Positions 24,991 through 34,103 of a stretch of DNA of 64,000 bases are shown here, piece after piece. This DNA is from Streptomyces violaceoruber. Lineage in GTDB: Bacteria; Actinomycetota; Actinomycetes; Streptomycetales; Streptomycetaceae. Both the position numbers and the translations under genes were made by a program. Position 1 is the stretch's first letter. Every line of letters begins with the position of its first letter. The notes beneath the pieces were generated by a model. The model searched no databases and was not told where the DNA came from. It worked only from the letters and a program-made list of their open reading frames with translations. The stretch lies in NCBI RefSeq assembly GCF_033406955.1, contig NZ_CP137734.1, forward strand, positions 8,494,001-8,558,000, given 5' to 3'.

Positions 24991-26796
24991 ATGGTGAAGC
25001 ATGCACGGGTCCGCGCCCCCGAGCTGGTGGGCAGGGGCGGTTGGATCAACACCGGTGACCGGGAGCTGAGTCTCGCGGCGCTTCGCGGACGGATCGTGGT
25101 CCTCGACTTCTGGACGTTCTGCTGCGTCAACTGCCTGCACGCCCTTGACGAACTGCGCGAGCTGGAGGAGAGGCACAGGGACACCGTGGTGATCGTGGGT
25201 GTGCACTCGCCCAAGTTCACGCACGAGGCCGAACACCGCGCCGTCCTGGACGCCGTCGAGCGCTACGGCGTCGAGCATCCCGTCCTGGACGACCCGGAGC
25301 GGGTCACGTGGCGGCAGTACGCCGTACGCGCCTGGCCCACCCTCGCCGTGATCGACCCCGAGGGCTACGTCGTCGCCCAGTACACGGGCGAGGGACACGC
25401 ACACGCCATCCAGCGGCTGGTCGAGGAACTGGAGGCCCGGCACACGGTCAAGGGCACCTTGCGGCGCGGCGACGCCCCGTACGTGGCGCCGGAACCGGAG
25501 CCGACGACCCTGCGCTTCCCCGGCAAGGCCGTGTCACTGCCCTCCGGTACGTTCCTGGTCAGCGACACCACCCGGCACCAGCTGGTGGAGCTCGCCGAGG
25601 ACGGGGAGAGCCCCGTGCGGCGGATCGGCAGCGGGCGACGGGGCTTCACGGACGGCCCGGCCGACAGGGCCGAGTTCAGCGAGCCGCAGGGACTCGCCCT
25701 GCTCGGCGACGGCTCGGTCGTCGTCGCCGACACCGTGAACCACGCCCTGCGCCGGTACGAGCCCGGCACCGGCGAGGTCACCACCCTGGCCGGGACCGGC
25801 AGGCAGCACAGACCGGGCGAGCCCAGCCGCGGAGCCGCCCGTGCCGTGAGCCTCTCCTCGCCCTGGGACGTCGCCCTGTGGAACGACCGGGTGTGGATCG
25901 CCATGGCCGGGGTGCACCAGCTCTGGGCCTACGATCCGCGGGACGGGAGTGTCACCGTCACCGCCGGGACCGGCAACGAGGGGCTGGTCGACGGGCCCGG
26001 CCCCGAGGCCTGGTTCGCACAGCCGTCGGGGCTGTCCGCGACGGACGACCGGCTCTGGGTGGCCGACTCGGAGACCTCCGCCCTGCGCTGGGTGGACCTC
26101 GACGGCACGGTCCGCACGGCGGTGGGCACCGGACTCTTCGACTTCGGACACCGCGACGGGCCCGCCGCCCGGGCACTGCTCCAGCATCCCCTGGGCGTCG
26201 CGGCCCTGCCGGACGGCTCGGTGGTCGTCGCCGACACCTACAACCACGCTCTCCGCCGCTACACACCGCCCACCGGTGAGGTGAGCACGCTGGCGACCGA
26301 CCTGCGCGAGCCGAGCGACGCCGTGGTCGTCGGCGGCGACGTCCTGGTCGTCGAGTCGGCCCGGCACCGGCTGACCCGGCTACGGCTGCCGCACGACGCC
26401 CTGGGCACCGGGTCCGGCGAGGCTGTACTGCGGGGGACGACCGAGGCGGCGCCGGGCACCCTGCGCCTGGAAGTGGCCTTCCGGGCGCCCGCCGGTCAGA
26501 AGCTGGACCAGCGCTACGGGCCCGCGACACGGCTCCTGGTCTCCGCCACCCCGCCCGGACTGCTGCGTGCGGGCGAGGGCGCGGGCACCGACCTGTCCCG
26601 CTCCCTCGATCTCGACCCGTCGGTGCCCGAGGGCATGCTGCACGTCTCCGCGACGGCCGCGTCCTGCGACGACGACCCGGATGTCCCGTACCCGGCATGC
26701 CACGTGCACCAGAAGGACTGGAAGATCCCGGTCCGTCTCGTCGAGGGAGCGAGCGACCGGCTTCCGCTCGTCCTGACCGGCGTCGACACAGCCTGA
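24991..26796 (+). CDS. Thioredoxin-like domain fused to NHL-repeat propeller (NHLRC2-like)
   Basis: 601 residues. An N-terminal thioredoxin-like fold (about 1-160) holds LDFWTFCCVNCLHALDEL with the redox pair C45-V-N-C48. A six-bladed NHL propeller follows (about 170-460), with repeated VVVADTxNHALRRY units, and then a C-terminal beta domain ending HQKDWKIPVRL. This is the NHLRC2-like architecture found from bacteria to man. No signal peptide is present. ATG 24991 is preferred over the upstream TTG; there is no clear ribosome site, so a leaderless or very short 5' end is possible. Confidence 0.92.
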   Translation: MVKHARVRAPELVGRGGWINTGDRELSLAALRGRIVVLDFWTFCCVNCLHALDELRELEERHRDTVVIVGVHSPKFTHEAEHRAVLDAVERYGVEHPVLDDPERVTWRQYAVRAWPTLAVIDPEGYVVAQYTGEGHAHAIQRLVEELEARHTVKGTLRRGDAPYVAPEPEPTTLRFPGKAVSLPSGTFLVSDTTRHQLVELAEDGESPVRRIGSGRRGFTDGPADRAEFSEPQGLALLGDGSVVVADTVNHALRRYEPGTGEVTTLAGTGRQHRPGEPSRGAARAVSLSSPWDVALWNDRVWIAMAGVHQLWAYDPRDGSVTVTAGTGNEGLVDGPGPEAWFAQPSGLSATDDRLWVADSETSALRWVDLDGTVRTAVGTGLFDFGHRDGPAARALLQHPLGVAALPDGSVVVADTYNHALRRYTPPTGEVSTLATDLREPSDAVVVGGDVLVVESARHRLTRLRLPHDALGTGSGEAVLRGTTEAAPGTLRLEVAFRAPAGQKLDQRYGPATRLLVSATPPGLLRAGEGAGTDLSRSLDLDPSVPEGMLHVSATAASCDDDPDVPYPACHVHQKDWKIPVRLVEGASDRLPLVLTGVDTA

Positions 26797-26969
26797 CCGG
26801 TCGGTGTCCGGCGGCCTGGCGGAGGGCGCGACACGCGTTCAAACCGGCGCTCGGCGCACGGGCAGAGCGCTCGGCGGCGCCGCTGTGACACCTCGCGCTC
26901 TCACACGCCGTTGGGGGACCGGCGCGCGCGGACAGCATCCTTTCAGCACCGCGAGAGAAGGGGCTTGTG

Positions 26970-27521
26970 ATGGCCAGTGAGTTTCAGCGGACCAAGCTGC
27001 AGGACATGTTCAACGCCTTCGACGTGAACGGCGACGGCTGTCTGGAGGAGGAGGACTTCGCTGCCCTCGCGTCCCGTTGGGGCCGACTGCCCCGCGTGCG
27101 GGCGGACGGCGAACTGGCCGCGCGGGTGGAGGAGGTGTTGCTGGGATGGTGGCAGCACCTCTCGCAGACCGTCGACACGGACAACGACGGCAGGATCGAC
27201 ATGGACGACCTCCTTGCCATGGTCGACCGGCTGCCCACCATGCAGGATGCCGTGGCCGCCACCGCCGACACGGTCTTCGACGCGGTGGACGAGAACGGTG
27301 ACGGCCGCATCTCGAGGAACGAGCACCAGCGGCTGATCGACCTGTGGCACGGGCAGGGGATCACGACCGGAGACGCGTTCGACCGTCTGGACCAGGATGC
27401 CGACGGCCACCTCAGCCGGTCCGAGTTCGCCGCGCTGTGGATCCAGTTCTGGATCAGTGACGACCCCGACGAGCCGGGCAACTACGTGTGCGGGCCCGTC
27501 GCCGGCCACTCCCTCCGCTGA
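26970..27521 (+). CDS. Four-EF-hand calcium-binding protein (calerythrin/CabB-like)
   Basis: 183 residues with four canonical EF-hand loops: DVNGDGCLEEED (18-29), DTDNDGRIDMDD (69-80), DENGDGRISRNE (107-118) and DQDADGHLSRSE (141-152). All keep Asp at loop positions 1, 3 and 5 and an acidic residue at 12, except where noted as Asp. This is the sarcoplasmic-calcium-binding or calerythrin type known in Streptomyces and Saccharopolyspora, probably a cytosolic Ca buffer or sensor. ATG 26970 follows GAGAGAAGGGG; GTG 26967 is less likely. Confidence 0.94.
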   Translation: MASEFQRTKLQDMFNAFDVNGDGCLEEEDFAALASRWGRLPRVRADGELAARVEEVLLGWWQHLSQTVDTDNDGRIDMDDLLAMVDRLPTMQDAVAATADTVFDAVDENGDGRISRNEHQRLIDLWHGQGITTGDAFDRLDQDADGHLSRSEFAALWIQFWISDDPDEPGNYVCGPVAGHSLR

Positions 27522-27522
27522 C

Positions 27523-27550
27523 CCGCGGCCCCGGCCGGCCGGGGCCGCGG
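27523..27550. terminator. Perfect 28-bp palindrome, bidirectional terminator
   Basis: Two 14-bp arms (CCGCGGCCCCGGCC and its complement) meet without a loop. It lies between the converging EF-hand and MerR genes, 1 bp after the EF-hand stop. Confidence 0.75.
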
Positions 27551-27570
27551 ACGGCACCGTCCATCGCGGG

Positions 27571-28398
27571 TCAGCCGTTCTCCGGAGCGATCAGCCACGC
27601 CACGAGGGTGCGCCACAGCTCGGGCCGGTCGGTGTCGCGCGGCCCCACGAGGTAGACCTCCTCGACGAGATCCTGCGAGCGCAGGTCGTTGCGGGCGGCG
27701 AAGGAACCCACGGCGCCGTAGGTCAGGTCGAGGTCGTCGTGCCGTCCCTGATGGGTGGCGACCGCGGCCGTACGCCGCGGCAGGTGCAGCTCGCGCACCC
27801 TGCCCGGCATTTCCGGTGGCAGCGGTGCTTCGAAGGGAACGTACACGGTGGCGCGGCCATGGCCTTCGGTGAACAGGGTGTGCTCGTACCGACCGCCAGG
27901 TGGGAGGACCGAGCGCTCTCCGGCTGCCGAGTCCACGTCACGCATGGCTTCGTCGTACCAGTCGAGGCCCGCTCCCTCCGGTACGTCGAGGGTCACCGCC
28001 AGGACGCGCCGAGCGGGGAGTTCCTCCAGCGTCACCGCCCGCTCCGCCTCCGGGTCGAGGAGTTCCCGGAGCACTTCGACGGCCCGCTGGGTGCGGCCGA
28101 GCCGGTCCTCGAGCCTGCGGAGGTGGGCCGCGACGACCTGCTGTGCGGTGCCGTCGTCCGGCCCGTCCGCGGACTCGGCGGCGAGGAACCGCCGCAGATC
28201 CGCCAGTGGGAGGTCCAGGTCACGGAAGCGCCTGACGGTCAGCGCCGGCCGGATCTGCGCGGGGGAGTAGTAGCGGTAGCCGGTGTCCGGATCGACCTCG
28301 GCGGGGACGAGCAGGTCCTGCTCGTGGTACCGGCGGAGCATGCGGATGCTCAGGTGCGTGATGCGGGAGAACTCCCCGATCGTCAGTCTGTCCGCCAT
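27571..28398 (-). CDS. MerR-family regulator with GyrI-like effector domain
   Basis: 275 residues. The winged HTH at about 5-70 reads TIGEFSRITHLSIRMLRRYH and GYRYYSPAQI. A coiled-coil dimer helix follows, then a GyrI-like or AraC-effector-like domain (about 125-270) that should bind a small molecule. It is the last gene of an SDR-SnoaL-MerR operon, with 45 bp to the SnoaL gene. Confidence 0.92.
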   Translation of the reverse strand: MADRLTIGEFSRITHLSIRMLRRYHEQDLLVPAEVDPDTGYRYYSPAQIRPALTVRRFRDLDLPLADLRRFLAAESADGPDDGTAQQVVAAHLRRLEDRLGRTQRAVEVLRELLDPEAERAVTLEELPARRVLAVTLDVPEGAGLDWYDEAMRDVDSAAGERSVLPPGGRYEHTLFTEGHGRATVYVPFEAPLPPEMPGRVRELHLPRRTAAVATHQGRHDDLDLTYGAVGSFAARNDLRSQDLVEEVYLVGPRDTDRPELWRTLVAWLIAPENG

Positions 28399-28443
28399 GG
28401 TGCGCTCCTCCTCGTGGGCGGTCCGTCGTCCGGTCGCGCGTGG

Positions 28444-28764
28444 TCAGGGGGTGATGGTCAGCACCGTGATCTTCCCCCGTGCGTCGCGCTCGAAGGCGAA
28501 GCGGAGGGTGACCGGGCTGCCGGGGAAGTCTCCGGAGATCTGCGCGACGGCTCGGCAGTCGGCAGGGGTGCCGGTCACCTCCAGCAGGTCGTAGTCGACG
28601 TTCGGCGTCTCCTCGCGCCACCGGCGCACTTGCGCGAGTCCTCTCAGGCTGCGCCCGTCGTCGTGCACGGCGGCGTCGTCGCGGAACAGACCGAGGTAGC
28701 GCTCGCGGTCGGGACCCGTCGCCGCTGCGACGTACTCCTCGACGAAGGCACGGATGTCCTGCAC
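28444..28764 (-). CDS. SnoaL/NTF2-like protein
   Basis: 106 residues in the cone-shaped alpha+beta NTF2 fold: AFVEEYVAAATGPDRERYLG, then DDAAVHDDGRSLRGL and a VTLRFAFERDARGKI strand. Such proteins bind or isomerise small hydrophobic ligands. It sits 30 bp after the SDR gene, suggesting the same substrate pathway. Confidence 0.85.
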   Translation of the reverse strand: MQDIRAFVEEYVAAATGPDRERYLGLFRDDAAVHDDGRSLRGLAQVRRWREETPNVDYDLLEVTGTPADCRAVAQISGDFPGSPVTLRFAFERDARGKITVLTITP

Positions 28765-28794
28765 GGTTGTCTCCCATGTCGTGACGGTGAAGGT

Positions 28795-29568
28795 TCACAC
28801 GGTGCGGATGGTGCCGCCGTCGACCACGTGCTCGGATCCGGTGATGCCACTGGCCCGGTCCGAGACCAGGAACGCGATCGTCTCGGCCACCTCTTCGGGC
28901 TCCGCGGGCCGTCCCAGGGGGATGCCGCCCAGTACCCGCATCAGCTCGCCGAGCGCGGCCTCGCGAGTGATGCGGCTCTCGCTCATCCGGCGTGCCAGCA
29001 GAGCCTCGGCGCCGTCGGTGCGGATGAAGCCGGGAGCGACCGAGTTGACCCGGACACCCGCCGGGGCCACCTCGTTGGCGAGACCCTTGCTGTACGTGGT
29101 CAGAGCACTCTTGGCCGCGGCATAGGCCAGGGTCGAGTCGTGCAGTGGCATCCGGCGCTGGATGGAGGTCACGTGCACGATCGCGCCCGAACCACGAGCC
29201 ACCATGCCGGGGACGATCGCGCGGTCGAGCCGGACCGCGGGCAGAAGGTTGAGTGACAGTTCCTGCGCCCACCGCTCGTCGTCGAGCGCCGCGTATCCAC
29301 CGGCCGGAGAGCGGGAGCCGCCCACGACATGCACCAGGATGTCCGGCACGCCGACCAGTTCGGCCACGGCCTCGGACGACGCCTTGACACCCTCGGGTGT
29401 GCTCAGGTCGGCGGGCACGAAGACCACGTCGGCCGTCGCCGGAGCCGTGCGGGCGATGGAGACGACCCTCGCCCCCGCCTCCCGCAGCAGCCGTGCCGTC
29501 GCCAGCCCGGCTCCCTTGCTGCCGCCGGCCACCACGGTGACGCGTTCGTCGAGATCATTGCTGTTCAT
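28795..29568 (-). CDS. Short-chain dehydrogenase/reductase
   Basis: 257 residues: cofactor motif VVAGGSKGAGLATARLL (TGxxxGxG variant with AGG), active site S-Y-K in HVTSIQRRMPLHDSTLAYAA with YAAAKSAL, and PGFIRTDGAE after it. This is a classical SDR with NAD(P) specificity not decided. ATG 29568 is used because the fold begins right after it. First gene of the SDR-SnoaL-MerR operon. Confidence 0.92.
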   Translation of the reverse strand: MNSNDLDERVTVVAGGSKGAGLATARLLREAGARVVSIARTAPATADVVFVPADLSTPEGVKASSEAVAELVGVPDILVHVVGGSRSPAGGYAALDDERWAQELSLNLLPAVRLDRAIVPGMVARGSGAIVHVTSIQRRMPLHDSTLAYAAAKSALTTYSKGLANEVAPAGVRVNSVAPGFIRTDGAEALLARRMSESRITREAALGELMRVLGGIPLGRPAEPEEVAETIAFLVSDRASGITGSEHVVDGGTIRTV

Positions 29569-30089
29569 GTCCGCCAGCGTGGGGCCTCTCCCGGGGGGAG
29601 ACTCAAGCCCGGCAGCGGCCTGCCTCCGATCCCGGCGAGGCGTCGGCACGGTCCCGGGTTCTGGTCGGGGCGTCAGGTAGTGGACCTCTCCCCGATGTTC
29701 CGGGAGAACGCCGGAGCGGACGCGCGCGAGGCCTGCTCCACGATGGGCGCGGTCACGGAGGCCAGAGCTGGTCCGGGATCGAACGGCTTCCGTGTCGAGG
29801 TGGGCGACCGCGACGGTTCCGGTGCGTCCGCAGGCACGCCTCGCGCGCCTTCGCCCGGGCGGACGCCGACGACTCACCGGAGTCGCTCCCGGTGTCCACT
29901 TCATGCGGCATCCCGACGGCGCGTCCATTCCTGGTCGTCGACCGTTTTCCTGTTTCCGGACGGCGAGACGCACCTCACACCTTACCGGCGTCACATATCA
30001 GGTCACGGATGGTCAAGTAGGGGTGTAACGGCGGAACAGTCATGAGCTGGAACCGACCGGCTTACGCCCACGAAGGAGGTTCCACTGTC
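29569..30089. other. Divergent intergenic region between SDR and PTS operons
   Basis: About 520 bp with no supported gene. Two GTCAC words near 29990-30010 (GTCACATATCAGGTCAC) form a direct repeat about 80 bp before the PTS start and could be a regulator half-site pair. Otherwise nothing stands out. Confidence 0.4.
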
Positions 30090-30890
30090 ATGAGCGCACT
30101 CACCGACCTTCTGTCGGTCGACGGCATCCGGCTCGACGTAGAAGCGGAGGACTGGAGGTCCGCCGTTCGCGCGTCCGGGCAGGTGCTGGTCGACGAGGGC
30201 ATCAGTACGGCCGAGTACACCGAGGCGATGATACGGAACGTAGAGGAGAACGGCCCGTACATAGTGATCGCCCCGGGGTTCGCCCTGGCCCACACCCGCC
30301 CCTTCGACGCGGTGCTGAAGACCGGCATGTCCTGGGTGAGGCTGGCCTCCCCCGTGGTCTTCGGTCACGAGACCAATGATCCGGTGCAACTCGTCGTGGC
30401 GCTGGCCGCCGTCGACTCGAAGGCGCACACGGCGGCGCTGGCGGCGCTGGCGAAGGTACTCGCCGACGGCGACAACGTCCGCGCCCTTCAGCAGGCGACG
30501 AGCCCCGAGGAAGTGCTGCGGGTGCTCAAGGGTGAGCCAACCGGCACCGGCGGCCCTGGCGGCTCGCGGGCCACCTCGGCCAAGGACGCCGCTCCGGCCC
30601 TGTCGGAGCAGAAGATCCTCACGGTCTGCGGCAACGGCGTGGGAACCAGTCTGTTCCTGAAGAACACCCTGGAGCAGGTCCTGGACCGCTGGGGGTGGTC
30701 CCGTCAGGTGTCGGTGGAGGCCACCGACACCATCTCCGCCAAGGGGAAGGCGTCGGAAGCCGTCGCCATCCTCACCTCTCAGGAGATAGCCAGAACGCTG
30801 GGTGACGTCGGCATCCCTGTGAAGGTCGTCCGCGACTTCAGCAGCACCACCGAGGTCGACGCGGTCCTGCGCGACACCTACGACGTGTGA
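30090..30890 (+). CDS. PTS EIIA-EIIB fusion, ascorbate type
   Basis: 266 residues. The EIIA domain (about 1-150) has the phospho-acceptor His in PGFALAHTRP (H68). After a Gly-rich linker (TGTGGPGGSR), the EIIB domain (about 173-266) has the phospho-Cys in KILTVCGNGVGTS (C180). Both domains match the L-ascorbate (SgaA/SgaB) PTS class, which in enterobacteria is split into two proteins. ATG 30090 follows a perfect GAAGGAGGT. The EIIC gene starts 16 bp downstream. Confidence 0.93.
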   Translation: MSALTDLLSVDGIRLDVEAEDWRSAVRASGQVLVDEGISTAEYTEAMIRNVEENGPYIVIAPGFALAHTRPFDAVLKTGMSWVRLASPVVFGHETNDPVQLVVALAAVDSKAHTAALAALAKVLADGDNVRALQQATSPEEVLRVLKGEPTGTGGPGGSRATSAKDAAPALSEQKILTVCGNGVGTSLFLKNTLEQVLDRWGWSRQVSVEATDTISAKGKASEAVAILTSQEIARTLGDVGIPVKVVRDFSSTTEVDAVLRDTYDV

Positions 30891-30906
30891 CGAGGAAGAA
30901 CCTGTC

Positions 30907-32457
30907 ATGGACTGGGTCATAGACACAGCGAAGTTTCTCGTCAACGAGATACTCAGCCAGCCCGCCTACCTGATAGGCATCATCACCGCGGTGGGCCTGG
31001 CAGCTCTGAAGAAGTCCGTCGGGCAGACGGTCGGCGGCGCCATCAAGGCGACCCTGGGCCTGCTGCTGGTCGGGGCAGGCGCGGGGCTGGTCAGCTCGTC
31101 CCTGGATCCGCTGGGCCGGATGATCCAGGGCACCACCGGCACCCACGGCGTGATTCCGACCAACGAGGCCATCGTCGGCATCGCGCAGAGCGAGTTCGGT
31201 GCCCGGGTCGCCTGGCTGATGATCCTCGGGTTCCTGGTCAGCCTGGCCCTGGCCCGGTTCACGCCGCTGCGCTACGTGTTCCTCACCGGCCACCACATGC
31301 TGTTCATGGCGACGCTGCTGACCATCGTCATGGCCACCGCCGGGCAGGGCTCGGTCGCGGTGGTACTCGGCGGCGGCGTGCTGCTGGGCATCCTGCTGGT
31401 CGCCCTCCCGGCCTTCGCGCATCCCTGGACGAAGAAGGTCACCGGCAACGACACTCTGGCCATCGGCCACTTCGGCACCGCCGGCTACATCGTGTCCGGC
31501 GCCACGGGGCAGCTCGTGGGCAAGAACAGTCGCAGCACGGAGGAGATGAAGCTGCCCGAGGGACTGCGCTTCCTGCGTGACTCCATGGTCGCCACCGCCC
31601 TGTCGATGGTCCTCATCTACCTGGTGATGTCCCTGCTGTTCCTGGCCAAGGTCGGCCAGGACGCGGCGTTCAAGGCGTTCGCCGGCAGTGGCGGCGACCC
31701 GGCGGCCGACGTGGGCAACTACCTCATGCAGTCGGTGATGCAGGGCCTGCAGTTCGGTATCGGCGTCGCGGTCATCCTCTTCGGTGTCCGCACCATCCTC
31801 GGCGAACTGGTGCCCGCCTTCCAGGGCATCGCGGGCCGTGTGGTGCCCGGTGCCAAGCCGGCCCTGGACGCCCCGATCGTCTTCCCGTACGCGCAGAACG
31901 CCGTACTGATCGGATTCATCTTCAGCTTCCTGGGCGGCCTGACGGGTCTGGCGGCGCTCATCTGGGTGTTCAACCCGGCCTTCGGGCTGGCCCTGGTGCT
32001 GCCCGGCCTGGTGCCGCACTTCTTCACCGGCGGCGCGGCCGGCGTCTACGGCAACGCCACCGGCGGACGCCGCGGCGCCGCGGTGGGCTCCTTCCTCAAC
32101 GGTCTGCTGATCACGTTCCTGCCGGCGATCCTGCTCAAGGCGCTCGGCTCGTTCGGAGAGGCCAACACGACCTTCGGCGACGCCGACTTCGGCTGGTTCG
32201 GTGCCGTACTCGGCAGCATCGGCAAGCTCGACGGAACCGCGGGTCTGATCGGCATGCTGATCTTCGGTCTGCTCATCCTGGCCGGTGCCTGGCTCATGCA
32301 GACGAAGGTCGTCGACCGAGGCTGGATCCCGGGCGGTGGCATCACCGCCGCCCCCGCGGAAGCGGCCGCCGTCGTTCCCGCGCAGGCTGCGGGGACGGCG
32401 ACGTACGCGAAGATCGCCCCACCGCGTGGCGCTCCCGCACCACCACCCGCTCCCTGA
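30907..32457 (+). CDS. PTS EIIC, UlaA/SgaT family permease
   Basis: 516 residues, polytopic, with about 11-12 hydrophobic segments. Family marks include an N-terminal FLVNEILSQPAYLIGIITAV, HHMLFMATLL, and the pair GNDTLAIGHFGTAGYIVSG and LVPHFFTGGAAGVYGNATGG. It should carry ascorbate or a related sugar acid across the membrane while EIIA-EIIB phosphorylates it. None of the ula catabolic genes (lactonase, decarboxylase, epimerases) lie nearby, so the true substrate is open. Confidence 0.93.
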   Translation: MDWVIDTAKFLVNEILSQPAYLIGIITAVGLAALKKSVGQTVGGAIKATLGLLLVGAGAGLVSSSLDPLGRMIQGTTGTHGVIPTNEAIVGIAQSEFGARVAWLMILGFLVSLALARFTPLRYVFLTGHHMLFMATLLTIVMATAGQGSVAVVLGGGVLLGILLVALPAFAHPWTKKVTGNDTLAIGHFGTAGYIVSGATGQLVGKNSRSTEEMKLPEGLRFLRDSMVATALSMVLIYLVMSLLFLAKVGQDAAFKAFAGSGGDPAADVGNYLMQSVMQGLQFGIGVAVILFGVRTILGELVPAFQGIAGRVVPGAKPALDAPIVFPYAQNAVLIGFIFSFLGGLTGLAALIWVFNPAFGLALVLPGLVPHFFTGGAAGVYGNATGGRRGAAVGSFLNGLLITFLPAILLKALGSFGEANTTFGDADFGWFGAVLGSIGKLDGTAGLIGMLIFGLLILAGAWLMQTKVVDRGWIPGGGITAAPAEAAAVVPAQAAGTATYAKIAPPRGAPAPPPAP

Positions 32458-32589
32458 GCGGCCGTTGACGGCCGGCCGGTGGGTGGCGTGCCATGGTCGG
32501 CCGGCGTGATGCCGGTGCCGGCGAGGCGCCGGCCGAGGCAACGGGCGAATCTCGGCGGACAGCCGGCTCTGTCGACTCCGGGAACGCGG

Positions 32590-32621
32590 GACGGCCGGCC
32601 GCGAGTCGGCGGCCGGCCGTC
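32590..32621. terminator. GC-rich hairpin downstream of the PTS operon
   Basis: Perfect 13-bp arms GACGGCCGGCCGC and GCGGCCGGCCGTC separated by 6 bases, between the PTS operon and the converging hydrolase gene. Confidence 0.65.
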
Positions 32622-32801
32622 GAGGAGTGCGATGAGGTGTGACCTATCCGGCGCCCTTCGGACCGCGAGCGACACCTCGGACACGTCGAGCGGACGGTCC
32701 CAAGTCGCTGAGCAGCCCCCTCACTCGCCGTTTCGCCCGTCGGGCGGCCGGGGGCTCTCCCGGCCGACCGCCCGACGGTGCTCTGTGTGAGCGTCGGACC
32801 C

Positions 32802-33521
32802 TCAGGCGGTGGCCTGTGCCGCCTCGTTGACGAGGCGCGCGACATCGCCGGGACGCGAGACGCTGACCGCGTGCGAGGAGGTCAGGCTCATGACCGTTGC
32901 GTCCGCACGTTCGGCCATGAAGAGCTGGGTCTGCGCCGGGATGTTGCGGTCCTCGGTGGCCACGAGAACCCACGAGGGGATGTCCTTCCACGCCGCGGCC
33001 GAGGCGCCCTCACCCAGCGCGGCATCGGTCACGGGCCGCTGGATGGCTGCCATGACCGCGGTGGTCTCGGCGGGAACGTCGGCGGCGAACTGCTGATGGA
33101 ACGCGCTCTGCTCGATGTAGAGGTCCGCGGCCTGGCTTCCGTCGAGCAGCGTGACGGGCACCGGCCGGAGCACGTCTGCGAGTGTGCTGCCGGGGAACTT
33201 GCCGGACAGTGCGATGGCGCTCTCGCCCACTTCGGGCAGGAAGGCCGCGGCGAAGACGAGCGCCCTGACGTTGCCCAGTCCCTTCGCCGCGACGCTCATG
33301 ACCGAGCCGCCGTAGGAGTGGCCCGCCAGGACCACGGGGCCGTCGATGGCGGCCACCAGTTCCCTCACGTGCGCGGCGTCGCTGGTCAGGCCGCGCAGCG
33401 GATTGCTCGCGGACACCACCCTGTAGTCATGGGACTGGAGCCGTTCCACCACGCCGTTCCAGCTGGACGAGTCCGCGAAGGCGCCGTGGACGAGCACGAC
33501 GGTGGGCTTCCCTGATGTCAT
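32802..33521 (-). CDS. Alpha/beta-hydrolase (salicylate-esterase-like)
   Basis: 239 residues starting MTSGKPTVVLVHGAFADSSS. The oxyanion His-Gly motif is VLVHGAF, the nucleophile elbow VLAGHSYGGSVM has Ser about 69, and the late part has VATEDRNIPAQTQ (acid) and SSHAVSVSRP (catalytic His). This is the small cytoplasmic MES/HNL-like hydrolase group common in Streptomyces. No signal peptide is seen. It is monocistronic. Confidence 0.9.
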   Translation of the reverse strand: MTSGKPTVVLVHGAFADSSSWNGVVERLQSHDYRVVSASNPLRGLTSDAAHVRELVAAIDGPVVLAGHSYGGSVMSVAAKGLGNVRALVFAAAFLPEVGESAIALSGKFPGSTLADVLRPVPVTLLDGSQAADLYIEQSAFHQQFAADVPAETTAVMAAIQRPVTDAALGEGASAAAWKDIPSWVLVATEDRNIPAQTQLFMAERADATVMSLTSSHAVSVSRPGDVARLVNEAAQATA

Positions 33522-33797
33522 CGGGTTGACCTTTCCCTTGTCCGCGCGAGGACGACGGCACTCATGGCGCGTCCCCGCGGGTGAATGTTCCGGAACATCC
33601 TTTTCACCCCAAGAGACCGCACGAAGGCTTGATGTGTGACGCCGCGACTGCCGCCTGGAATCCCGGAGGGACCTTGTCACAGACGAGGTCCATGATCGGT
33701 CCGTACAGTGACTCCGAGTGGGACGGGTGGCACTGTGCGTTTGGCTCTTTTGGTTTCCCGCGCGTCAGGGAGGGCGCGCGCGGCACACCGAGCCGCG
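33522..33797. other. Intergenic region, nothing recognised
   Basis: About 275 bp with the hydrolase promoter presumably inside. No gene was identified. Confidence 0.4.
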
Positions 33798-34103
33798 ATG
33801 GCTCTCCGCGCGACGGTGCGGGGCCGGGCACCGCGCCCGGAAGCCCGGGGCGGCAGCATCACACCGGGACCGGGTTGGCAGCACGTGGGCGGTCCGTTCC
33901 TCGGCCGGGCCCACTGTCTCACCGCGCTGGCGGCCTACCGGGCCCACGACCCGGGGCGCGAGTACCGGTACGGCACAGACGGCGCGGGCTCCTGGAACGT
34001 GTACCTCGAGGCTCTCCCGACGTACGGGCCTGACGGCACCGGCACCTCGTCCGCCGGGCGGGGCCGCCCGGCCCTCCGGATCGTCCGTCCCGATGAGCAC
34101 TGA
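33798..34103 (+). CDS. Small hypothetical protein
   Basis: 101 residues if started at ATG 33798, ending at 34101-34103. The C-terminal two thirds look protein-like, with GGPFLGRAHCLTALAAYRAH and SWNVYLEALPTYGPDG, and the codons have strong third-position G/C. The N-terminal 30 residues are Arg/Pro-rich and less convincing. No family is recognised and no ribosome site fixes the start. Confidence 0.45.
   Translation: MALRATVRGRAPRPEARGGSITPGPGWQHVGGPFLGRAHCLTALAAYRAHDPGREYRYGTDGAGSWNVYLEALPTYGPDGTGTSSAGRGRPALRIVRPDEH

Noticed and set aside
27397..29256. Plus-strand frame across the MerR-SnoaL-SDR operon
   Set aside because: Antisense to three well-supported genes.
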